A stretch of DNA of 55,281 bases from a virus. The notes under the pieces were generated by a model that had not been told where the DNA came from, searched no databases, and saw nothing but the letters and a program-made list of their open reading frames with translations. The first letter of the stretch is position 1. Each line of letters starts with the position of its first letter. The DNA is taken from IMG/VR virus record IMGVR_UViG_3300029309_000053, positions 1 through 55,281 of that record. One strand, written 5' to 3'. Of the stretch, positions 1 through 7,362 are shown piece by piece. Both the position numbers and the translations under genes were made by a program.

Positions 1-63
1 GGGTTTCACACCCGCTACGGCAGGGCAATCACAGAACACTTCTCATTCATCTACCAAGCATGA
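1..63 (+). CDS. C-terminal fragment of an unidentified protein cut by the window edge
   Basis: An open frame enters at base 1 and ends at TGA 61-63, giving about 20 residues that finish EHFSFIYQA. Its stop overlaps the next ATG as ATGA, the coupling used repeatedly in this operon, which supports it being a real gene end. The rest lies left of the window, so no function can be given. If the window ends were joined as a circle, this frame would meet a stop seven codons upstream with no ATG, so the gene needs sequence not shown here. Confidence 0.55.
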   Translation, partial: GFHTRYGRAITEHFSFIYQA

Positions 64-251
64 GATTCCCACGATTCAAACAAAACCTATGGACAACCAA
101 CGGCTACGTTGTCAGCTACGGGACACCTGTCGCTCGCATTCAAGGCGACACCCTGCAACAACTTGGCTACTGGTCAGTAACAACACAGAGACACATTAAC
201 TACGCGGCTGAACACCTCGGCCTCAAACTTCGTAAACCAATTAACAAATGA
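60..251 (+). CDS. Small conserved phage-type protein of unknown function (63 aa)
   Basis: A 63-residue basic protein whose start overlaps the previous stop (ATGA) and whose stop overlaps the next start (ATGA at 248-251), so it is translated as part of the operon. The central pattern YGTPVARI, then LGYWSVTTQRHINYAA, resembles a family of short proteins common in marine phages (possibly the DUF8033 type, from memory). No catalytic residues, signal peptide or membrane segment are visible. Its role is unknown. Coding status is well supported by context. Confidence 0.75.
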   Translation: MRFPRFKQNLWTTNGYVVSYGTPVARIQGDTLQQLGYWSVTTQRHINYAAEHLGLKLRKPINK

Positions 252-772
252 ACTCAGTACAAGAATCTAAGAACGAGCTTGACGCGGCTATCCGCTATGC
301 AGAGAACGCTATCTCATCTGCCAAGCAAACCATCGAGTCGATGGAGTTCCGTCAAGAGATGGCTAAGAAACAATACTCCGAGCAGACAGGGCGTGAAGAG
401 GCACTGCAACGTGAGGTTGCAGAACTCAAGGCCAAGCTCGTGGAAGACGCCCCTACTATGCCCGTCATTCCCAAGGCCGTGGCTATCGCTATCTTCCGTG
501 AGGGTATGCAACACGGGGTAGAGTCCGCATGCACAGAGCTTGAAGGACAGTACATCCGCATCGAAGAGAGCGAATACGTCGGTGACTTTCACGTCACATT
601 TGAGCGTCGAATTGACCTCGACGACGAGCTTGACCTTGACTGGATGCGTGGCAAGGTGGGCGACTACTCCGAGGAGTTTATCACTGGCGCACTCGAAAAC
701 CTGTGTGCAGACGAGAAATTCGAGTGCCGTATCCACGGGGTAGACGACCAAGAAGAAAAGAAGAATGACTAA
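248..772 (+). CDS. Coiled-coil acidic protein of unknown function (174 aa)
   Basis: Residues 1 to about 70 are rich in Glu, Lys, Gln and Ala with heptad-like spacing, suggesting a coiled coil. The C-terminal half is strongly acidic (for example DLDDELDLDW near residue 125) and ends in a charged EEKKND tail. Start and stop both overlap neighbours (ATGA; TAATGA), placing it in the early operon. I do not recognise the family. A structural or regulatory partner of the replication genes is possible, but nothing in the sequence proves it. Confidence 0.7.
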   Translation: MNSVQESKNELDAAIRYAENAISSAKQTIESMEFRQEMAKKQYSEQTGREEALQREVAELKAKLVEDAPTMPVIPKAVAIAIFREGMQHGVESACTELEGQYIRIEESEYVGDFHVTFERRIDLDDELDLDWMRGKVGDYSEEFITGALENLCADEKFECRIHGVDDQEEKKND

Positions 773-1143
773 TGAAAAGATATAGAGTACGATTTCACCT
801 AGCCCGTGGTGACAACTACATGAAGTGGCAAGTGTTTGACAAGCAAAAAAATACAAAGGAGTACTATGATCCTGACACGCGAAGTATCATCATGCGTAAC
901 TGCCTCCTTGGTAATCATCCCGTTACTGCAAAGAAAATTTTCAACGGAGACAATAAAACAGTTTGCGCTTGGGTTGCATGTGAAGAGGTTGCTATTGTAG
1001 ATTTAGTACCCTCTTTAAATCGTATGGACCACTACAAGTATAATCCACGGAAGAACCCACACTGGTTCACAGATAAAACAAACAACGCTGATGGCAGAAA
1101 ATTCAAAATAATGGTAACCAACAAACGGAAAGTATATGGATAA
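772..1143 (+). CDS. Hypothetical early protein (123 aa)
   Basis: The ATG overlaps the preceding TAA by one base (TAATG). The protein is basic with several aromatic residues. Its N-terminal half has alternating hydrophobic stretches (KRYRVRFHLARG, MKWQVFDKQ, then EYYDPDTRSIIM) consistent with a small beta-rich fold, and the end is Lys/Arg-rich. No known motif was found. Position among small early genes suggests a host-takeover or accessory role, which is only inference. Confidence 0.7.
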   Translation: MKRYRVRFHLARGDNYMKWQVFDKQKNTKEYYDPDTRSIIMRNCLLGNHPVTAKKIFNGDNKTVCAWVACEEVAIVDLVPSLNRMDHYKYNPRKNPHWFTDKTNNADGRKFKIMVTNKRKVYG

Positions 1144-1285
1144 ATATATTAGGTTTCTTCGCAACCTAGAGAAAGGCGAAGGCGGTAGCGCCCGTAAGAG
1201 ACGCAGACTAATGGAACGTGAACTAAAAAAACTAAGAAAAAATGACGGAACAGGAGGTGATGAAGTGGATGAGGGAGTATCTTGA
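1136..1285 (+). CDS. Small highly basic protein (49 aa)
   Basis: ATG 1136 overlaps the end of the previous gene by 8 nt and the frame runs to TGA 1283-1285. The 49 residues include ARKRRRLMERELKKLRK, then a Gly/Asp/Glu-rich tail. Overlap with the next gene (start 1242) is 44 nt in another frame, which is large, so either the tail is short-lived sequence or the next gene starts later (ATG 1260 or 1269, the latter with AGGAGG 11 nt upstream). Coding potential is plausible rather than proven. Confidence 0.45.
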   Translation: MDKYIRFLRNLEKGEGGSARKRRRLMERELKKLRKNDGTGGDEVDEGVS

Positions 1286-1622
1286 CGGCACTAAAGCAGA
1301 GAAGTCTGCGTTCGGAATGATAAAAGCAGACATTACCGACTATGGGTTTCAAGGATTTCTTGACATGCCTCCAGAAGCTGTGATTGAGTCATACATGGAG
1401 GTCACCGAAGAAATATCTCAGGAGCTAGTTGAAAGTTTCAAGACTATATTCCAACAAGAGCAAGACATAGAGAGTTTGGGCATCGAACAATCCATGCGTC
1501 TCGATCCTGCAGAAAGCGTGATTGCCATGCGTAACGGGATGACAGACATAATGAGGTCTCTATACTCTTACATCGAAGTGCAACGAATGGCAAATACATT
1601 AATTCAAGAAAATGAACACTAA
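1242..1622 (+). CDS. Hypothetical acidic helical protein (126 aa)
   Basis: A Glu/Met/Ile-rich protein without Trp clusters or known motifs, predicted by eye to be mostly helical. The first ATG is 1242; ATGs at 1260 and 1269 are alternatives, and AGGAGG at 1252-1257 sits at usable distance only from 1269. Its stop overlaps the next gene by 11 nt. It lies immediately upstream of the DnaA-like protein, so a replication-linked role is possible, but the family is not recognised. Confidence 0.7.
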   Translation: MTEQEVMKWMREYLDGTKAEKSAFGMIKADITDYGFQGFLDMPPEAVIESYMEVTEEISQELVESFKTIFQQEQDIESLGIEQSMRLDPAESVIAMRNGMTDIMRSLYSYIEVQRMANTLIQENEH

Positions 1623-2082
1623 CATTCAACAGATACTTGACAACATACGTATATCATACGAATACGAAATGGGTGAGTATATTGAGCCGAAGGACAGGCG
1701 AAGACATAAGGTTGAGTTACGCAACGCCTTAGTGAATGCAGCTAGACCCTACGGAACGTGTGCAGAGCTAGCCAAGATGATTGGCAAAACCAACCATACA
1801 ACCACAATACACTGCATAAAAGAACATGACGTGTATTACGGCTTTTCACCCCAGTACAGACGCAACTACGCAAAGGCTTTAGAGGTGGTGGAAAAGTTTG
1901 CAAGACGACACCAACTTCTCCCTCGTACCAACGGACAGAGAGGTGGTGTGATATCATATCAATCAGAGATTGATAGCATCAACCTTGCTATATCATCTCT
2001 AAAAAAAAGGAGAGATGCTATGGTAGAAAAGTTGGAAAGCCGCAGAAAATCCAGTACATTTGACAACCAATCAACAATTTAA
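1612..2082 (+). CDS. DnaA domain IV-like DNA-binding protein
   Basis: This 156-residue protein carries a helix-turn-helix resembling the C-terminal DNA-binding domain of DnaA. About residues 50-70 read CAELAKMIGKTNHTTTIHCI, matching the DnaA signature in which an Asp/Asn-His-Ser/Thr-Thr group is followed by an alpha helix that contacts DnaA boxes (here N61 H62 T63 T64). There is no AAA+ ATPase domain, so it cannot act as a full initiator. The C-terminal 50 residues form a charged helical segment. It precedes the recombination genes. Likely roles, by inference, are origin recognition, competition for host DnaA boxes or autoregulation. Confidence 0.72.
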   Translation: MNTNIQQILDNIRISYEYEMGEYIEPKDRRRHKVELRNALVNAARPYGTCAELAKMIGKTNHTTTIHCIKEHDVYYGFSPQYRRNYAKALEVVEKFARRHQLLPRTNGQRGGVISYQSEIDSINLAISSLKKRRDAMVEKLESRRKSSTFDNQSTI

Positions 2083-2085
2083 TTC

Positions 2086-2640
2086 ATGTCTAATTACAAG
2101 TTTAAGACCACCAACATACGTGGCAAAAAATACGTTGAAGTCAACGAGAGAATCAAGTTCTTTCGTCAAGAAGATAGATATAAGGACTGGACGATTGCGA
2201 CCGAGTTCTCTATACTTGACGCAGAAGTTGCCGTATGCAAGGCAACTATCGCCGATACAGCTGGGAGAGTCATTGCCAATGGCCACGCTCACGAAGAGCG
2301 ATCAGGTAGCAACATCAACAAGACTAGCTTCGTTGAGAACTGCGAAACCTCCGCTATTGGGCGAGCCCTTGCCATGCTCGGAATCGGAATCGACACTTCT
2401 ATTGCGTCAGCTAATGAAGTCACGGAAGCCATCGCCAAGCAAGAGGAGATGGTCAACAATCCTCATGTACAGAAGCTTTCGAAAGTGCTCGACGCGCCAG
2501 TAGAAAACATTATGGACAAGGCTGTTTCATATATAAAGGGGCAGACCGATAAGCGAAAGGCGTTTGACTCAATCACCAAGAAGTATGGTGGTCAACTTAC
2601 TGAGAAGCAGGTAGCTGGCCTGAAGAAGTTTGTGCGATGA
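2086..2640 (+). CDS. Rad52/ERF-superfamily-like ssDNA annealing protein
   Basis: A 184-residue protein with the signature ENCETSAIGRALAMLGIGID at about residues 84-103, characteristic of phage single-strand annealing proteins of the Rad52/ERF type. The preceding beta-rich part (YVEVNERIKFFR, then a basic and aromatic patch) fits the ssDNA-binding groove. The C-terminal helical region may bind the partner nuclease. It is followed with an ATGA overlap by a PD-(D/E)XK exonuclease, the usual annealase-exonuclease pair of phage recombination, and then by an SSB-like protein. It would anneal complementary strands exposed by the exonuclease. Exact family is uncertain, function class fairly sure. Confidence 0.75.
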   Translation: MSNYKFKTTNIRGKKYVEVNERIKFFRQEDRYKDWTIATEFSILDAEVAVCKATIADTAGRVIANGHAHEERSGSNINKTSFVENCETSAIGRALAMLGIGIDTSIASANEVTEAIAKQEEMVNNPHVQKLSKVLDAPVENIMDKAVSYIKGQTDKRKAFDSITKKYGGQLTEKQVAGLKKFVR

Positions 2641-3407
2641 CCATGCGAGACAGGCTGACAGAGATCGTGGGAAAGCCTCACCTGTCTTACTCCTCTATAA
2701 AGTACGCACTCGGAGACATGAAACTCTGGGAGATGTACATGAGGGGACAACTAAAGAAAGAGTCAGAGGCTCTGTATTTCGGCAGCCTGTACGACATGCT
2801 GCTCTTCGAGCCAGAGAAAGCGCAAGAGACTTACTACACACTCGATGACGCAGACATCATCAAAGAGATTGGTGGCAAGTCTCCACGCAACACCAAGAAG
2901 TATCGTGAGTGGAAGGAAGAGACTCTTGACTCCATGGATACTACAGACAAAATGTTAGTAAGCAACGAAGAGTGGCGACGAGCTAACGACATGATCAAGC
3001 GTCTAAAAGAATGCGGTCTTTACGACAAGCGATTTGCGGGCGGCAAGTATCAAGTAGAGTTTAATGTGGACGTCGACGGAATCCCATTAAAAGGATTCCT
3101 CGACTGCCTGAAGGATGACTGCATTATTGACTCCAAGTCCTCTCGTTCTATTAACAAGTTCAGGTACGACGTCAACAGCTTTAGCTATGACATCCAGGCC
3201 TACATCTACACCAAGGTGTTTGACATCAAGGATTTCTACTGGGTTGTGCAAGAGAAGGCATACCCGTTCTTTCCTGCAGATGTAAAGTGCTCAGACGAAA
3301 CCTTGTTCAAGGGTGAGATGAAGTTTCATGAAGCCATAGAGAACATCAAGAGTTGGCTCGATGGCAACAAGCAAACCATTACACACTATGCGGAGTTTAT
3401 TGTATAA
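2637..3407 (+). CDS. PD-(D/E)XK exonuclease of the RecE/lambda-exo/Cas4-like type
   Basis: The 256-residue protein begins HLSYSSIKYALGD, like the N-terminus of RecE/YqaJ-type phage nucleases. The core nuclease motif is visible: a Glu in KYQVEFNVDVDG, then GFLD (D156), then IIDSKSS (D165-x-K167), followed by the helix YDIQAYIY with the conserved Gln of motif IV. It would resect double-stranded ends to yield ssDNA for the adjacent annealing protein, with which it is translationally coupled (ATGA). Both support recombination-dependent replication or end repair. All catalytic residues expected for the fold appear present. Confidence 0.8.
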   Translation: MTMRDRLTEIVGKPHLSYSSIKYALGDMKLWEMYMRGQLKKESEALYFGSLYDMLLFEPEKAQETYYTLDDADIIKEIGGKSPRNTKKYREWKEETLDSMDTTDKMLVSNEEWRRANDMIKRLKECGLYDKRFAGGKYQVEFNVDVDGIPLKGFLDCLKDDCIIDSKSSRSINKFRYDVNSFSYDIQAYIYTKVFDIKDFYWVVQEKAYPFFPADVKCSDETLFKGEMKFHEAIENIKSWLDGNKQTITHYAEFIV

Positions 3408-3425
3408 CACTTTTAAAATCGTATG

Positions 3426-3451
3426 GTACACAACGCTTGCGTTCTGTGTAC
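3426..3451. repeat. Inverted repeat before the SSB-like gene
   Basis: GTACACA-ACGC (3426-3436), TT loop, then GCGT-TC-TGTGTAC (3439-3451): 11 paired bases interrupted by a 2-nt bulge. It lies in the 94-nt gap between the exonuclease and the SSB-like gene, the longest gap in this operon, and is followed by an AT-rich leader. No uridine run directly follows, so it is more likely an operator or mRNA element than a terminator. No TAnnTTTG box is seen here. Confidence 0.5.
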
Positions 3452-3501
3452 ACTACACTATTACACACATTTTTCCTGTTTAATCTTTTAATTTATATAT
3501 C

Positions 3502-3819
3502 ATGAGCGATAAGCAATATGATTCGGTACTCGTAGGGTACTGCGAAGAGCCTCGTTATTACGAGGAAAACCTGTCAAGCTGGTCAGTCAAACTCAAAGCC
3601 TCTGAGCTTCAAGAGATGATTGACAAGTACACAACTAGAGTTAACGAAGAAGGTCAGGGCGGAAACGTCTACCTAAAGTTATTCTTTAGCAAGAACGGTA
3701 AGCCGTGTTGCTCTGTCTTTGACCCAAACAGCGCCGCTGCTCAAGCTAGGCGTGAGGCTAAAGCAAAAGCAGAGAAAGCTCCTGCTCCAGTAGCAGAGAC
3801 AGATGACCTCCCGTTCTAA
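3502..3819 (+). CDS. SSB-like protein with acidic DDLPF tip
   Basis: A 105-residue protein with a beta-rich body (residues 5-75), an Ala/Lys-rich linker (about 75-95) and the terminus ETDDLPF. That tip closely imitates the acidic C-terminal peptide of bacterial SSB (DDDIPF) that docks replication and repair proteins. It directly follows the annealase-exonuclease pair, where phage SSBs are often found. I cannot trace a full OB-fold by eye, so it may be a divergent SSB or an SSB mimic. An AT-rich leader with an inverted repeat precedes it, suggesting separate regulation. Confidence 0.65.
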   Translation: MSDKQYDSVLVGYCEEPRYYEENLSSWSVKLKASELQEMIDKYTTRVNEEGQGGNVYLKLFFSKNGKPCCSVFDPNSAAAQARREAKAKAEKAPAPVAETDDLPF

Positions 3820-4090
3820 TAGAGCGCCTATCTATCACATGACCGCTCGTGTCGCCTTCAAGAAACGGAAGGCAGTACACGAGCGTGTTGTGTGGATAGT
3901 GTCCGTCTTTGATACTCCTAATGACATAAGCACATACGATCAGAAAACTATGACGCGCCTATATCACGAGATATACGGCAAGAATGCAAAGGCTGACAAG
4001 CAGATAATCATTAGGGAGATCGTAGACAAGAAGATGATATCCCATTCAACCCTTTCACTCGATGAACACAAGAAGCAAAATAAAAAGTAA
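3803..4090 (+). CDS. Hypothetical basic early protein (95 aa)
   Basis: The frame opens at ATG 3803, overlapping the SSB-like gene by 17 nt. An internal ATG at 3839, clear of that overlap, would give 83 residues (MTARVAFKKRK onwards) and may be the true start. The protein is Lys/Arg-rich with a hydrophobic strand VVWIVSVFD in the middle. It overlaps the next gene by 29 nt. No family was recognised. Coding status is supported by operon context. Confidence 0.65.
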   Translation: MTSRSNRAPIYHMTARVAFKKRKAVHERVVWIVSVFDTPNDISTYDQKTMTRLYHEIYGKNAKADKQIIIREIVDKKMISHSTLSLDEHKKQNKK

Positions 4091-4427
4091 GTGCAAGAGT
4101 CTGGAGAACCTGCTTCTACAGAAGAATGCAAAATACGGAGACTCAGCCCTAAAGCCTTTGAATATTTTTTCTGAAGCCAATGCTGTGCACGGAATAAAGG
4201 TTCGTATTGACGACAAGCTTAAGCGAATAAAGAACTCAGGTCTCGTAGACGCAACGGAGGATACGTTGCAAGACCTAGCTGGTTACCTTATCCTCCTAAT
4301 GATTGCGAAGGAAAATGAAAGTAACAATATTCAAGAACGTATACGACAAGAAGAATCCACATCACATTCCGCTACCACAAGCGTTGGAGCGGATCCAGAT
4401 TGGGAGGTCGAGTACTTTAGTGACTGA
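4062..4427 (+). CDS. DUF1599-like nucleotide modification associated protein (Nmad1-type)
   Basis: The 121-residue protein has the pattern NAKYGDSALKPLNIFSE, then IDDKLKRIKN, then DTLQDLAGYLILL (to about residue 80), the hallmark arrangement of the DUF1599/Nmad1 family, which is associated with phage nucleotide metabolism or base modification. Its biochemical activity is not established in general. The C-terminal 37 codons (4315-4427) overlap out of frame the start of the primase-helicase gene, an unusually long coding overlap. The tail after AGYLILL is Glu/Ser-rich and not part of the family core. Confidence 0.75.
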   Translation: MNTRSKIKSKCKSLENLLLQKNAKYGDSALKPLNIFSEANAVHGIKVRIDDKLKRIKNSGLVDATEDTLQDLAGYLILLMIAKENESNNIQERIRQEESTSHSATTSVGADPDWEVEYFSD

Positions 4428-6120
4428 GGTACGTGATGGCAACAAGGAGAAAAAGAAAGAATTGCCTGTCGTATGCTTTAGCGGAGAGTTTGCGTCGCGT
4501 TCCGATGACGCGCTCTTCGAGCACTCGGGATTTATTGTTTTGGACTTTGACCACGTTGACGTTAACCAGACCAAGCGGGCTCTTGCCACGGATGATTTCA
4601 TTCATTCATGCTGGACTTCGCCTAGTGGAAATGGAGTCAAAGCGCTGGTCCACATCACACATCCAGAAAGACACCGAGATCACTTCCGTGCTCTAATCAA
4701 GTACTTCGACAGAACACATGGGCTTGAATTAGATGAGTCGGGGATCAATGAATCTCGAGCTTGCTTCGAGTCTCATGACCCTGACATCATTATCAAGGAT
4801 GAGTACAGCAAGTTTGGTCACTTCACAACCGAGCACGCAGAGGCACAGGTGCCGACCAACGAGGCCTACGACTACACAGACTACATGAAGCTTAACCTCG
4901 CTGCGCGTATGATTCGTAACGCAGCGGATGGCGATAAGCACCGAGTGCTTGTAAATGCGTCTCGTCTATGTGGTGGCTACATTGCGGCAAGCAAGATGGA
5001 GCACGATGAGGTCGTGCGCATCTTGCATCGTGAGATTTGTAAGCGGGATATTGAATCACAGGATCACGCTCTCAACACCATACTTGATGGGATTGAGATT
5101 GGTAAGCGCATGCCTATACGAGACATCATTGAAGAGGAGAAAGCGGTTCAACGTGAGATGTTGTTGAATGATGGAGACATGTCGTTCATCTCTTCGGATG
5201 ACGAAGACTTCAGGTGGATTGACGACTACTCTCAGGGTAGGGTAGAAGTCGGACTAGACACTGGCGATGAAAGGCTTGATGAGCACTTTCGATACAAGAA
5301 GGAGTTCGTTATTGTCAACGGACACTCTAACGTGGGCAAGACAACCACCATGCTGTACCTGATTGCCAATTCAGTCGTGCGTCACGATTGGAAGTGGGTG
5401 CTATACTCCTCGGAGAATAGAACCGCATCCATCAAGATGACATTAATGCAGTTTGCTATGGACAAGAAGGTTGCAGACATGACATATCTAGAACGAAAGC
5501 AGGCGTACAAATGGGTAAGCGATCACTTCGTTGTCATCAGCAACAATCAAGTGTACGGTTATAACGATATCATCTTGTTCGTTGAAAAAGTTATGCGTCA
5601 GCAGCCCGTTGATGCAATCTTCGTAGACCCATACAACAGTTTAAAGCTGGACATGGGGCATAGAGGGGTGTCAAGTCACGAGTACCACTACGAGGCAGCT
5701 TCAGAGTTTCTTACGTTCAGCAAGGCCAACGACATTGCGGTATGGTTAAACATGCACGCAGTCACAGAGGCTCAGCGCCGCAAGGGTGACGATGGTCTGC
5801 CCGTAGCTCCGTATGCAGAGGACACAGAAGGTGGTGGCAAATTCGTAAACAGGGCCGATTGTTTCTTAACCATTCATCGAAAGGTTCAATCAATGGATTC
5901 TGACATACGCAGAATGAGCGAGTTGCATGTTCGCAAAGTTCGTGATGTTGAGACGGGAGGTCGTCCTACTGCGCTAGAGGACCCATATTACCTGATGATG
6001 AACCTTTCACACACTGGGTTCACAGACAGAATTGGCAAACGTGTTCTCTATCAACCGATTACATTTCCAAAAGAATCGACCATGACCATTCCTACAGACT
6101 GGTTGACGGTAGCGAGTTGA
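4315..6120 (+). CDS. BT4734/VirE-N domain fused to a DnaB/RecA-like replicative helicase (primase-helicase)
   Basis: A 601-residue protein starting at ATG 4315 (AGGAAA just upstream; a TTG at 4303 is less likely). Residues 1 to about 180 match the BT4734-like/VirE N-terminal domain common in Bacteroidetes primase-type proteins (FKNVYDKKN, HSGFIVLDFDHVD, SPSGNGVKALVHI). The C-terminal half is a RecA-fold ATPase with Walker A GHSNVGKTT (336-344) and Walker B DAIFVDPYNSL (D438 after IFV), as in phage DnaB-like helicases. It should unwind, and perhaps prime, phage DNA. No other helicase or primase is seen in the window, so it is probably central to replication. Confidence 0.82.
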   Translation: MKVTIFKNVYDKKNPHHIPLPQALERIQIGRSSTLVTEVRDGNKEKKKELPVVCFSGEFASRSDDALFEHSGFIVLDFDHVDVNQTKRALATDDFIHSCWTSPSGNGVKALVHITHPERHRDHFRALIKYFDRTHGLELDESGINESRACFESHDPDIIIKDEYSKFGHFTTEHAEAQVPTNEAYDYTDYMKLNLAARMIRNAADGDKHRVLVNASRLCGGYIAASKMEHDEVVRILHREICKRDIESQDHALNTILDGIEIGKRMPIRDIIEEEKAVQREMLLNDGDMSFISSDDEDFRWIDDYSQGRVEVGLDTGDERLDEHFRYKKEFVIVNGHSNVGKTTTMLYLIANSVVRHDWKWVLYSSENRTASIKMTLMQFAMDKKVADMTYLERKQAYKWVSDHFVVISNNQVYGYNDIILFVEKVMRQQPVDAIFVDPYNSLKLDMGHRGVSSHEYHYEAASEFLTFSKANDIAVWLNMHAVTEAQRRKGDDGLPVAPYAEDTEGGGKFVNRADCFLTIHRKVQSMDSDIRRMSELHVRKVRDVETGGRPTALEDPYYLMMNLSHTGFTDRIGKRVLYQPITFPKESTMTIPTDWLTVAS

Positions 6121-6151
6121 CATTTGAAATTTCTCTTGGTACCTTCGGTAT

Positions 6152-6613
6152 ATGAAGAGACAGAAGAAGACAACGCGGAAGCGATCCAGCGCTCGTAAAA
6201 AGCAGCTGGGTCGCTACGCCAGCTCTCTTGAAAAGTATTGTGCAGATCAGTTAAAAGAATACGGGTTAGCTTTTGACTATGAGGAGCACACCTTTGAACT
6301 GATGGAAAGGTTTAGGTTTCCAAACAAATACTTTAAGATGACAGCAAAGGGCAAGGAGATGACGGACCGATCTGGGTCCGTCGTACTCCCTGTTACATAT
6401 AAGCCTGACTTTGTCGGAAAAGATCACGATTGGATCATTGAAACCAAGGGATATCTACCGTCTCATCACGACTTTCCGATGAGGTGGAAACTTTTTCTTA
6501 GACATTTAGTTGGAAATGAATCAAATACGATTGTATTTTTAGCCAAGAATAGCGGTCAAGTAGATCATGCTATTCAGGAAATCCTAAAATCAATTAAGAG
6601 TGGAGACATCTGA
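6152..6613 (+). CDS. PD-(D/E)XK endonuclease, T7 endonuclease I-like
   Basis: The 153-residue protein has a strongly basic N-terminus, a helix with SSLEKYCADQL (E27), and the catalytic set YKPDFVGKDHDWIIETKGY giving P85 D86, E97 and K99. This spacing matches T7 endonuclease I/DUF1064-like Holliday-junction resolvases of phages. It would cut branched recombination or replication intermediates before packaging, consistent with the upstream annealase, exonuclease and helicase. A short 31-nt gap precedes it, holding TACCTTCG (6140-6147), one base off the TAnnTTTG box seen elsewhere, so a weak internal promoter is possible. Confidence 0.75.
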   Translation: MKRQKKTTRKRSSARKKQLGRYASSLEKYCADQLKEYGLAFDYEEHTFELMERFRFPNKYFKMTAKGKEMTDRSGSVVLPVTYKPDFVGKDHDWIIETKGYLPSHHDFPMRWKLFLRHLVGNESNTIVFLAKNSGQVDHAIQEILKSIKSGDI

Positions 6614-6818
6614 GCTTAGCTACAGGCTGCATGAATGCTGCGACCGCATACATCAAGCCACAACAGATATGTACGAGGCCATGCACCCTGAAGGCGACCC
6701 TCACGGTGACTTCCTTATTGTTGAACAAAACGTTAGAGACTTTAGAGAGTGGGTCAACAATGAGATAGACCTGATTAGAGAACTAATAGGAGAGTACAGT
6801 GGCCAATATAAGCTCTAA
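6600..6818 (+). CDS. Hypothetical acidic small protein (72 aa)
   Basis: It probably starts at GTG 6600, overlapping the nuclease gene by 14 nt; the first in-frame ATG (6669) would give only about 50 residues. The protein is acidic and helical (RDFREWVNNEIDLIRELIGEY) and carries His/Cys pairs near the N-terminus (HECCDRIHQ). It overlaps the next gene by 20 nt. No family was recognised. Confidence 0.6.
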   Translation: METSELSYRLHECCDRIHQATTDMYEAMHPEGDPHGDFLIVEQNVRDFREWVNNEIDLIRELIGEYSGQYKL

Positions 6819-7362
6819 AAGAAGGGCTTATTCGAACAGCACTGGCAGGATCGCTGAGGTCAGGTTTGTCAGGGCTGCTAAAAACAAGGGCTTGATTGTT
6901 GCTAAGGCTACAGCTAAGCAGGATATTCACGAGCACATTGACTATTGGCTGGCCATGAACGAAGAGGGAAAGCAATGGGGCGTAGACGTCAAGGGTAACA
7001 ACTTACCCGATGAGATCTGGGTAGAATTTAATAATGTGAGAGGCGATAAAGGATGGCTGTATGGAGGGGCGACAATCATCGCTTTTGACATGCCAGAGGA
7101 GGGTGGTTTTTCTATAGTTGATCGAGAAGAACTTGCTTTCTTTTGCGAAAGACATGTAAAGAACGAAAAGGTAACTAACAAGAAGGATGCTTACCTAAAA
7201 AGATACACAAGAAAGGATAGGCAAGATGTGATTTCAATACTAAAGCTACACGATATCAAGTCTTTAATGTCATACAGGGTTTGGGAATACGATCAAAGTC
7301 ATTTATTATCTTTGACTCCCCATGAAAGTAAACAGACACAAAAAAATAAAGATGAATATTGA
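6799..7362 (+). CDS. PD-(D/E)XK-like phage protein of unknown target
   Basis: A 187-residue protein from GTG 6799. It shows a nuclease-like series: E20 in GRIAEVRF, EHIDYW (D48), and WGVDVKG (D63-x-K65), followed by EIWVEFNNVRGDKGWLYGGA. That arrangement recurs in phage proteins that I associate with the PD-(D/E)XK fold. The conserved Glu, Asp, Asp and Lys suggest an active nuclease. The substrate could be host DNA, branched DNA or tRNA; nothing decides this. It sits downstream of a second PD-(D/E)XK protein, so the two probably differ in role. Confidence 0.6.
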   Translation: MANISSKRRAYSNSTGRIAEVRFVRAAKNKGLIVAKATAKQDIHEHIDYWLAMNEEGKQWGVDVKGNNLPDEIWVEFNNVRGDKGWLYGGATIIAFDMPEEGGFSIVDREELAFFCERHVKNEKVTNKKDAYLKRYTRKDRQDVISILKLHDIKSLMSYRVWEYDQSHLLSLTPHESKQTQKNKDEY

